Of a DNA stretch of 64,000 bases, positions 41,501 to 53,500 are shown piece by piece. The stretch is taken from positions 22,166,006-22,230,005 of the forward strand of contig CM054178.1 in assembly GCA_028829895.1 (NCBI GenBank). The letters run 5' to 3'. The notes beneath the pieces were generated by a model, which ran no database searches, was not told the DNA's origin, and was given only the letters and a program-made list of their open reading frames with translations. Within the stretch, counting starts at the first letter, position 1. Each line of letters begins with the position of its first letter. A program made the position numbers and the translations under genes. The stretch comes from Sinotaia quadrata. Lineage: Eukaryota; Mollusca; Gastropoda; Architaenioglossa; Viviparidae.

Positions 41501-44500
41501 TGTTTCTACTGCCCTTTAAGGAACAAAAAATTTCTTTAATTCAGGCATAAATAAACAATCAACATGTTGAGTGTTTTGTTACTGCTGTCCTTAACCCTTT
41601 CATCTCACTTTTTCAGTCCATATGCAAACAATACACTTTATGAGTGACTGATATTTAGGTCTCACACATTTTACCTTAAGGCAGACCGGACATGAAAATG
41701 CGTGAAAAACATTGACTTCATAACATGTTACACGTCTTGTGGTAAATTATTTTAATGGTGGCACCAATAAATTTAATACATTTTGCAATTTTAAAATCCT
41801 TTTCATAATGAAAAGATGTGCTAAAAATGGCATTTCTAAAAGGCCAACAATGGAAGAAGTTGTTGAACTTGTACTCAGTGATCTGGTGGAGGTTTGTGAC
41901 GGGCATGCCACTCAGTTAATAAAAAGGATTATTTTTATTAATTAATCTTTCATAACTTATTGCAAGTGATGAGAATCTTAATTTATTTTATTAATGATCC
42001 TCCAATAGACACCAGTCGTCTCTCACTTGGCAGATATTTGGCACTGTAAACGTTTTCTCTATTCCACAACATAAAACAACATTTACAGTCATATAATGTT
42101 TCTGTGAATGGAAAACTTCTTACTAACGGAAAAGATAAATCCAACTTTTAATCTATATTTAGTGAGCCCCCATCCACCCACTTTCTTCTCCAACATAAGA
42201 AAAACAATAAATTTATTAACCCTTTAAGGTTCACGCGTTTTTCCTTTTTCTAACTCTGAAGGGGCAAGATTTTTCAGGGTTTCAGTGAGATTTAGGGTTA
42301 CGTTAGTAAAAACATCATATCTTAGGTATTAGTGCATATATTTCAATGAAATAAAATGCAAAATGAACAGAAATGAAAGCAGATTTATTAATATCCTTAA
42401 TTGAAGTATACTTTCAGGTGTTAAATTTGAATCCTTGCATGAAAATATATATTTACACAAAAAAAATATTGTCCAGTTATTGTCCGCTACAAACACTATG
42501 TACACACACTTTGTTGATGCCGGGAACACTAATCTGTCATCAGACACCAAATACATTTCTTTTTTCGGCATATTATGAATTTCTATCAAAATCATAAGCC
42601 CAAAATAAGCCTTAATTTCAGTGGCATTAGTTTCCTTCCAACCTGGATCGCCATTTTGTTTTTCCACGATTTTTGGACGTGCGTACTTGTTCGTTTATTC
42701 TGATATCTTGTCAAACGTTTTTACTTTGAAAAACTAGCCAGCTGAATACTATCATTAGTTCCAGTCACATTCGGCCCCATTTCTGTTATAAATTCCGATA
42801 TATTCAGTGCTAAAGTACTACTATTCCAACCATGTGCGTCTCAGGATACCCCTTCCCCCTACTCATCTTCGATATCCACCGAATCTGATGCACTCTCCTC
42901 CAAAATTCGAAAGATGCAACATGTGCATGCTACTGACATTAATGTCACTTCTAATCCTATCATCCGATTCAAAATAAATTTCTCTTACCTCATTATCCGA
43001 TAAATTGAATCCATTAAACTAATCATTATCGCTCGACGATTCTAAGAAATCCATTTGAAACACCGAACGCGAAAAACAAAGAAAACTTTATGAAAAAATG
43101 AATGCTGCCACATGAAAACACTTCAAAATGGCGCGGAAATCGTTGTACAAACGTCATGCTTCCTCTAGACACCGGAAGTCTCACGATTTCTCGAACGATA
43201 TGAGAAGAAAAGAGCACTGGTTGCTACGGACGCTTTGGGACGTTTTGCCCTTTCGGTAGTAAAGACGTTTTGAGCCGCTCTGCCCCTTAAAGAGTTAAAT
43301 GAACAATCAAATATACATATGACATTACAATGAAATAGTTTACTCGACATCAATATTCCATGAACACACATTTGGATAATTTTATAATTATATAATAATT
43401 ATATAAAGAGATAAAATTAAAGTTCAACAATAGAGTCAATACAAATCACAAGTTAGTCCTATCAGAAAATAGAAATGGAGTTATTAAAGGTGAACAATAG
43501 TTTACGTAACCAGATTCATTGCGGTCTTAACAGTCTTCGCACACTTTGCCAAAATGTCACAATTTATAGTTCAGTTCAAATTTTGTCTGCTCCATGCATA
43601 TCACTCACACGTGGAAAACACTGTTCCACTGCTTGGAGTTGACGTGGGTGCTTCTTCTCGCCATGTTGTCTCTTTAAATGTAGCGATGTCCCACAATTTC
43701 TCAACACTAGAAATTGTTTGGCAGTTAACAAATTTTGCCACCAGACATCAGTAGAGTGCAGTGTTCCTTACACTTACATCCCATTCCCACCTTTATCAGG
43801 GTCGGCCGTAGCGGTTTACAACAGTAAACGAGGGGGTTCAGATAGGCAACTGGAAACATGAGAGTTGAACTTGAAACTTGATGCTCAAAAATCAAACTCA
43901 AAAGTCAAAAGGCCACTTGTTCACATCAAACTAATGATTGCCTTTCAAAGCCAGACTTTCTTTTTGCAAATTTCAGATTCAAAGTGATTAGAGAGTAAAA
44001 TTTTCTACAGCAAGTGAATTCTTTTATCTCAGCCCACTGGCTGGTCTTGTTCTTATAAATCATGATTATTGGATAATAGAAACTACTCACTCAGTTTGCA
44101 TTACATCAACAATCTAAAATATTCTTGCCTTCAACTCAGACCCTTTCAAAAATACCACCATATGGAGTGCCCAAGGTTGGGTTACTCTGACAATTTAGCA
44201 ATTTATATAACAATTTAAATTTAAAATAGGGAGGGGTAAATTTACTCTGTCACAAGGTTAAACTAGATTTAGACCATGATTGTTGTGAAAGTGAAATTGA
44301 AATGGAATCTGACAATCATTTCAGTAATGAAATGAGTGTATCAGACAATGATCAAGCTAGAACTAGTCTTGTTTCTGGTCCCTTGAAGGGGGGGGGGGGG
44401 GGAATCAGGCTATCTTGTGGGGATGTTGATGGGGGCTTATCCCACAAAATATATCAAGTAAATTTGATATAGGTTGGTCTCCCACAAATATGTTCAGACC

Positions 44501-47500
44501 TACATCTACAGTAGACACAACATTTGTGAACAGATGCCAAGAACATTCCAGAATCAATTTCTCCCGAGAGTAAAGCCATTGAATTTTTGAAACTTTTCCT
44601 CAAACAATAATTTCTGAGCTTCACAATTGTGTTGAGGCACACCAGAGGCTGTATAATGTGGGTTTACATCATCCTCAAATATCTCCACAAGAGGCTGTAT
44701 AATGTGGGTTTACATCATCCTCAAATGTCTCCACAAGAGGCTGTATAATGTGGGTTTACATCATCCTCAAATGTCTCCACAAGAGGCTGTATAATGTGGG
44801 TTTACATCATCCTCAAATATCTCCACAAGCTACAGGCAATAACATTTGTGTTGCATGTGCATTTAAGTTCAACAAGCATATCAATGACTTCCCAAACATG
44901 GCCTACAAAGACAGACCATTCAAAAAAAGTGAAGACTGAATTTTGGTGTCAATATTGTAAAAGTTATCAATGCCTAAAGAAAGGGTCTACACACTGGGAG
45001 GACTGACAGAGTAAGCAAGAACACTGGAAATGATCAGGTTCAGTCAATCTGAGATAGAAGAATTAAAACTGAGCTCATGGTCTTTGCAGTAATTAGTTTT
45101 GTTTATGTATCTGTTTCATGTATTTTTTGTTCATGAGCTGAGGAGAATGGATTTTAAGAGCTTGGTTGGCCAGGGTTTAAAGGGTTAAGGATCAAATAAT
45201 TGGTTTTAGCCAGGCATAAATAATCAATCATTGCAGCTGTATTCACAATACAATTTGGAAAATTATGATTATAAAAACCAACACCTCAAACATGATCCCC
45301 CCACAAAAAAAATATTGAGTTTTGAAACAAATATTTTTCTATCAAGGAATACACACCACTATTTTTAATTAGTTCAGCAGATCTGGCAATTATATAAAGA
45401 AAAGTCAATTACTAGTGCACTGGATCAACTTACTAATAAAAGTGAGTCTATCAAACTTTAAATAATATACCTAATGGCCACTGAACTACTTAAAACTATT
45501 TATATCACTTTTAAGTACATCTAAGTATCTTTTTCTAAATTTCAGATTCACATTCACAAATCCAAAATCTTAGTTTAACAAAATAAAATCATTCTTCATC
45601 AGATTTATAATGAGAAAGCAGCAAACTTTTCTGATAAAATACATTCACGATGAAGAACTGTATACAGGGACATATTCTAATCTTGCAATAGAGATTTTGG
45701 TCATAAAAGAAATGAACTAAACATAAAAATATAAAAGCAACACCTAACAAAAAATAACCTGCCTTACCTATTATTTGCTCCACCATGGAAAACACTTCTT
45801 GTTCTTCTAATTCTTTTTCCTTAATGCGCCACCAAAGGATGATAAGAATCAAACCAAGGATAGTAACCCCTTGTAGTGTAGATTAGGACAAAAAGAACAA
45901 GCTTTAAATGATGGAATATATACAATGTGCTTAACTTCATTATGGTAAGAATATATTCAAATAAGTGCACAACATCAATCATAATTACTCTTAACAGTTA
46001 AAGTTCAACCTTTTCATGCATTTAGTTTAATGAATAATTAAAGAGGTACTCTTATTACAATAGAATAAACAGAATATATTGAAAAATAACTAAAAACTAA
46101 AAATAAAAAGCAATGAATATACCATAGATTTGTGTTGAAAATAATGAAAAGAAAATGAACTATCGTCATTGTGGGGAGTGTGGATGAAAAAAAACACCCT
46201 GCATTTTCTAATTAAATAGTTTTAGGTGGCAAAACATGGTAAGGTAAGATTAAGAGCATTTTTGCAACAAGCAGAGAACTTGTTTACCTCTGCTATCCAT
46301 TGCATCCCACTGCAGAAAGGGTTAATATAAAACAGATTTAAAGTTTAAATATTACAACATATTAGGAAAGTATGTGAGATTTTAATATAAATGATATATT
46401 TATCACCAACAAGAATAATACATTAGGAAAATTTTATTACAATTGGTATACTTGTCTTCAACAAGAATATTACAATGGGAAAATAGTTGAGATTTTACTA
46501 TACATGATATACTTATTTATCACCAACAGTTCATTAGGAAAATAAGTTAAATTTTATTACAAGTGATATACTTGCCATCAACAAAGACATTACATTGGGA
46601 AAATAACTGAAATTTTATTACAAGTGATATATTTATTTATCTCCAACAAGGACATTAATACATTAGGAAAGCAAGTGAAAACTAATTACAAGCAATATAC
46701 TTACCGCCAACAAGAACAAACAGACTCCACATGACACGTGAAAATGAACGAAGAATACGACAGAATATTCCCATGCTTGGCACCGATGATTCCAGGAAGT
46801 GAACTTCAGAAATATCCTGTACATTTTCTAGATTACTATTCAAGACCCTGTAAATAACAAATGCATAAACCCAATATAATATTTTTATTACTTTTAATTT
46901 ATTGTAACTACATGAAAAGAGTTACTTAGTGTGTACGCAGGTGTAGAAGAGAAATTTTATCTCACAAAAAAACTATTTCACAGCAGTATGCATTAATTCT
47001 TTGAATTTTTTTTTTTATGGTGGTAGCATACAGCTTTAAATACTGTAAGTACTGTTTTCTTAAAACCCTGCAATAAAAACAATCAACTAAACTATACTTA
47101 AAAAATATCTGTACGTATTAAAAAGTTGAAAGAAACCAGTTATTCTGTCCATTTCTTTTGACAGCTCAAAAATGTGCAAATCACATGATCTTGGAGAAAT
47201 TCTAAATAAATAGTGAACTGCAAAGATTCCTGCAATTCATCAACTGAAAGAGAGCTAATAAAATTAAAAAAACACCTCTTTGTGATAATACTGAAAGAAA
47301 ACCTTTTCTCTATGTGAACAAAACAAGAAAGCAAGCCACTATAAAAACAAATAAATACAAACAACCCTCCATCACCACTAACAAAAAGTAAACAGCATGC
47401 ACATTAAACAAAATCGAAAGATGTGTTCAGTACTTTGTTCCTAAATTCAAAAGTGTTCTTTCTTTCTGACATTTCTGCTACGAACCATCCCTTATAAGTA

Positions 47501-50500
47501 AGATGAATGCTGATGAATGATTAATAGCACCAACTTAAAAAAAAAAAGAAGCCTGCAATACAAGGCACTTACTTGATGTTCCAGTGAGGATTAGCAATAA
47601 TGAGGTTCAAACAGCAGTTGTAGAGCCTATTGTTGTCAACCTGTGCAAACCACAGAAATACCTTCAACAATTCACATTAGTTACAATGATAAAACTCACA
47701 TGAAAGAAATGCAGCATTATCTCCCCTTATAAATGTGTCTGTAGATTTAAAATTGTCTTGTAATATAAAATAATGCTAGAATAATTCATCATATGTTTAA
47801 GAGCAAAGATGCTCATTTTACTGTTTAATCATGTAATATTATGTCACATATGTGTCTCACTGTCTGTCTCTACAAGTGAGTCCACAATATATAAACATAC
47901 AGGATGGGCATACCCATTATTTCAGTACAATGGTCCAAAATGGGTTAAACATACCGAAATGGACAAAATATCTATCAACCCCCAAAACCAGATTTATTTT
48001 AGCAAACTTAATTAGTACTTTAATATAATTTGATGTTAATATAAAGCATAAATAAGTATCAAGGAAATTAAATAAATAAAACAAACTAAAAACTATGTAG
48101 AGAATAATAATATCCTAGGAAAAAAAGTGATCCAGTAGAAGTTTGAATTAAAGAGACATATACTGGAGAATTATTAAAGTGCTAGTCTGTACCAGCCAGC
48201 TATAAAAGTAATACATTACTTTATTGGCCAAACAGGAAAGTGTTAAACTATATTGGCCAGGAATAAAAGTGATATTTATGGCCATTTATAAGAGGCCATC
48301 CAATAATATGGGAAGTGTCTCAAAGTCCTAGGATACTGCAATACTGAAGGTGACATGCTGACTCAGTCTGAAATCGACATGCTTGTGGCAAGCTATTGTC
48401 ATTGCCAAAATTACTGTCTCAAAGTTACCTGCTCTTGGTTTAATATACCAATTGTGATATTACTTTTGTGTCTTTCAGCAAGAGTGTAAAAATTCCCAAA
48501 GTGACAATGGCAAATTCATTAGGAAGCCAACATGCGCAGACATCATTGTTCAACTGGGTTTACCCCATTCCTAATTGCGACTCAAGGGACACCACTCTAA
48601 ATACATCATGGTTCAACCAGGTTTAGCCACTACCTCAAGAATTCTTATATCAATTTGATAAATACCAGTCCATTCAAGGTTAAAATATATCTCTCTGAAC
48701 CTGTTTTTAGCTATAGTCAATTATGTCACCTTATCAAGGGTTTGATGATCTTGTGATGTCAAAATTAAGATTTCTGAGGATCTGAACAGGGTAAACTAGT
48801 GAATAGTAATGATTTAACATTCACAAAAATGTCATTTAGAAAGAAATATTAAAGTAAAAAAACTAACATGATCCAACAAATCAAAAATAAAAATATAAAC
48901 ACATGTGGCAATTCATCTCGTCAAATGATAGTTTTTTTAATCAAGTATCGATATAATCATCCAGTTGTTAAAAAGTAAAATATACTGGTCAGGCATAAAA
49001 ATATTAAGCGACAATGGCTTAGTATAAAAGTTATATATTAAAGTGGTCAAGCATAAAAATTGATTATCATTGTGGTCTAACCTAAACAGTAATATGCTAT
49101 GCTGGCCGAGCATAAAAGTGAAACATGGCAGTGAATACTGTCTAGCCATAAACCTGATAATGTTGTACTGGCAATGGCTAGTCATAAAAGTTATAAATGT
49201 GTGACTGTAGAAAAATTTAGGGTAAATTTAGGATGATAAAACATTTAGTATGTTACGATCAATAAATTTGTATGTGTTAAAGAAGTTGCAACATAAGCAA
49301 TTATAGTTTTAAATGACAGTTTCTTAAAACTGATGAAACTCAAATTTTATTTCTTTATGAAAAAATAAAAACATATAAGCGTGACAGTTCTGATTTGGTA
49401 AAATATGAATATTTTAATGCTGATTGCATTCGAAAAATAAGTAAATCAAATTTTTTAAAAGAAAAATTAAATTATATAAGTAAAATTTTGATTTTTCTAA
49501 TCAATACTGGCTTTGACAGCAAAGTCAAGCTCAGATCACTGTGTTGCAGATTTAATCTATTTTTATACACTATGTATTTTGTCTAGTTTCAACAAGTTTT
49601 AAAAAAAAAATAAGTGGCATTTTAAATACTGTTCAAATAAAATCCTGATTTATAAGAGTACAGATGAAGAAATTTTTTGAGATCTGTTGATTTCTTTTTA
49701 TTTTTTGAAAAAAATCACACACAAAACAAATTTAAAAAAAAGTATATACACACACAAGCATAAAACAAAGTTTACCAAATGTTTAGGCAGATGACTGTAT
49801 CTAAAGCTTTTCTTAAAGTCAGTTACTTTCAACAATCGTTCTGGTTCTGCAGCAATCCCACAAAGAACATCACCTGTGGAAAAAAATTATAATAATAAAT
49901 ATGAAGGAAACATATGAGAAATCAACTATCAGATATTCAGTAACGATATTTACTTGGACATAAAGAGTTAAATTTGTCATCTATAAAAGTGAACTCACGT
50001 TTATATCAAGACTCTTGTTAAATATATATATATTTATTTCAAGACCTCATTACAACAAACAGCTGTACAAAAATCATTATTTAACAAATATTTACAGGTC
50101 TTGCTTAAAAGGTTACTTGTATATATTTTATGGAAAAGCATTCAATTTAGCACATCCTGAGAGAATCTTGACTCTCAAATCACTGTCACATGAAATAAAT
50201 TAAGATCCATAAGCCAAAAACAAAACCCCAAAATGTCAAAAGTAATCTAAAAGTGGTGTCACACATCTTTATAAAGGCTGTGTGACACCTCTCAGGGGCA
50301 CCCTTCACTGATTATGGTTATTATTTATTAATTAACAACACAAAATTAATTACAAGTGATTGAGAATCTTAATTAATAGTTATTAATAATTCTCCCACAA
50401 GACCCAAAATGTCTCTCCACCCAGCAGATTATAAGGGTGTCATAAAACTCTACTTTTTACACAATAATGTTTTTGGAGTGGAAACTTCTTACTAAAAAAG

Positions 50501-53500
50501 TAATAAAAGTCTGTCAATCTGTCTTTTATTTATATATGAGCCCCCATCCACCCACTATTACTCCAACATAAGTTTTAACGTGCAAAACAGTTAATAAATT
50601 TAACAATAAATTTATTAAATCAACAATCAAAATTTACAACAAATGAATATAATTAAAAGAGCGATGACATTTACATTACTTCACAACAATGTTTGATTAA
50701 CGTAAGACAATCATTCAGTTTATCCTAGCATAGATATCAGCAGTCAAATTAACATTATATACATGTAATATATGTATACACACACACCCCATCCACAAGT
50801 TCATAGGCGTAATTCACCACAGAAATGAGAGTGGAGTTTCAGAGAGATAATTATTATCATTGTGCATAACCTTTCCAATGATGGCTGATGTTGCTGGCAA
50901 CATGTTCACAATCACATGGTTTGCAATGAGTCATTTTCTTTTTCATTAGATAACGGTCCTTCTGGGCACATTACACAACCATTCTGGAATCTTCAATGTG
51001 CTCACAAAGCATGCCATGGAGAATCATCCAGAACTTCACATGCATTATCAAAAGCACATCGTGCAGAGTGTTCTAGAATCTTCATGTGCATACTCAGCAC
51101 ACCACAAAGAATGTTCAAGAAACTTTCATGAACTTTCAGACCAATCCAAGCCTCAATTTTCACTGTATTTGCTCCTGAATGGAATTCACAGGAATCAACT
51201 TACAGCAATACATTACAGATAAGTTCGAAGACAGCACACCAATCTGATCCAGTACAGTAGGGTAGTCACTGCAGTCAGAAGTGGATCAAAAGTATCAAAG
51301 GAAAAAAAGGCACACACCTCTCTGCAAAAGTCAAATTAAGGCAGCGCTGAATTTCAGGCATATTTCATCTCTAAACTCCTTTCTCGCTTTACACATATTC
51401 TCAACTTACAAATCCTGCAACAATATTCATTAGCCTGATACACATGCAGCATAAGAAATATAGCATTGATCAAAATTCACAAGTATAATGTACATCAAAT
51501 TAGTGAACATAGAAATAATGGTTCAATTACATAAAGCATTCTCTAATTCAAATCACAGATCATTAGCAAACATGTACAAGATATAAAGAAAGAATGGACA
51601 TTTTACAACAGTTAATTGACTTATAAAGAAAGAATGGACTTTAAAATAAGTCAATTAACTTACCATAAGCTAACGACTGCATTTAAGACTGGACTTGAGT
51701 TTTGTCAAAATCAAAGTGATTAGAATATAGGACTGTCTTCAACAAAATAACTTTTGGTCCATCTCCATTGGATGAAGTTGTTATGGACAAGTATGAGACT
51801 ATTAGTCAGAAAACTACTCATCCAGTTCGAGCTGGTTTGGATTGCATCAGTGAACTCTAGCATATCCTCCACCTGAGTTGTTTACTCCAAATCTGACATT
51901 TACAAATAACACCATCATAAGCAGTGCCCAAGGTGGGTTACTTTGACATTTAACAATTTACATAACAATTAAGTTTAGAAATAGGGATAGACAAATTTAT
52001 TCTGCCACAGAGTATTTGTAACTCAATTTTGTATGTAAAGTGGAACCCTCCGATAACGTGAATTTGGATATAATGAGGTTGTGGCATGGTTCTCAAAATT
52101 TTGTATATTCATGTGCACATGAATTTTTCCACCAAAGTAGGTGAAAAAAGAGTATATCCTCCAAATGAAGTTAAATATTGTGTATGAATTTGAATATACA
52201 TATAATACAATTGTGACGTGCACCTACATGTACTTTGTAAAAAAAAAAATTCCCAGTACAAAAAAAATACACATACATGAATTTCAAGAACCACTAAGAT
52301 GTGTGGCTTGTCTTAATAGTGAGATTACTTACTAAGATTAGTACTTTGATCAACAGTAAAAACTGACTGAAAGTGATAAAATTCATTCACAAAGCAGTGA
52401 AAAATTTTAAGTGTTTGTAAAACTAAAAGGCTGACTATTCAGGCATTAGTTTTATAACATACATTTACTGTTGATAGGCAAACCATTTTCTGGCATTAGT
52501 TATAATGTAACTCTTTCATTCAATCAACATCTTATAAATTTATACTGAAGATGCAGTCAATCACTAATTGAGTAATTTACCTAACAATACAATTTTCATA
52601 AAACTATAGTAAGGTACTTTAAAATAAACTGCACCTGGTACTCACCGAGTTTGGAGCTGAGATTAAGATAAAGGTCATTAATTACTTTCAGTGATTCGAT
52701 GGCTTCCTCCCTTGTACAACAGCTCTGAAAAGTGATAATTTGAATAGAATTAACTTATTAAATCAACAACAAATAAAGTGATTTTTTAATTTAGTATGTT
52801 ATTTTTACAACCAATTAAAATTATTCCTTGAAACTGTAGCCATGAGTAATTTGCAATATGTTATGACTACTCGCTAGTGAACAAATGCCTATAATGTGTG
52901 TGTGTGTGTGTGTGAATGATAACGACTGTTAATGTTGAATATAAAATAAAGGGTTCAGCCATTCAGGTAAACAAAAAGAACTGATATTATATATTTGTCT
53001 TTGTCTTAATAAGAAGAAATAATCTGGTTTTATTACTTCCTTTTTAACAATAATTTAATTTTTTATAAAATATTTTACCTAACTATAAATGAGAAACTGC
53101 TACTTTGGTTTATTTAAAATTTTTTAAATTTGCATTTGAAGAGTTAATTTCTGTACAATACATGTCTTCTCCAGTGTGAACTTCTGGAAATAAATTTCAG
53201 TTGTCCAAAAGGAAGTCACCATCCCTGCAATGTCCAAGAAGGGCATGACAGCTAGGGCTCCGATTGATCAGTCAATCTCGTGAGAATCATCGTCAGTGTT
53301 AATTCTTGTAAAAGATTGCAAGCGCAGCGCAATCTCGAGATCATGCACTAATAATAATATGGTTGAACTTGGTTGAACTTAACAAATTGTCACTGCTGGT
53401 CAGGATGCATATACATGTACTGTTGTGGGTAGGGAATGGGGATAGGACTGACCAGATCACAGTAGGCCAACTTCAATGAGAAATCGCGAGAATCGTGGCG

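Larger units (their letters stand above)
41595..45184 (+). mobile_element. piggyBac-type element 1 (outer level of a nested insertion, LEMD3 intron 7)
   Basis: Bounded by TTAA at 41591-41594 and 45185-45188, with ends CCCTTTCATC and (inward) CCCTTTAAAC. A transposase-like frame starts at ATG 41808, is interrupted at 41895 by an LTR-type insertion, and continues in the same frame from 44260 when one AGGTT copy is removed. The continuation is acidic ([16 protein letters not shown]), as in piggyBac transposase N-termini. Near 44575 there is a [13 protein letters not shown] remnant, and at about 44940-45005 a Cys-rich tail ([15 protein letters not shown]). The central catalytic core is missing, so this is a dead deletion derivative (~1.2 kb without its insertions). 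No host function is implied. Confidence 0.75.

Noticed and set aside
50916..51222. Two overlapping frames within LTR copy 3, considered as retroelement protein
   Set aside because: Caused by a degenerate tandem repeat; no gag, protease or polymerase motif is visible.
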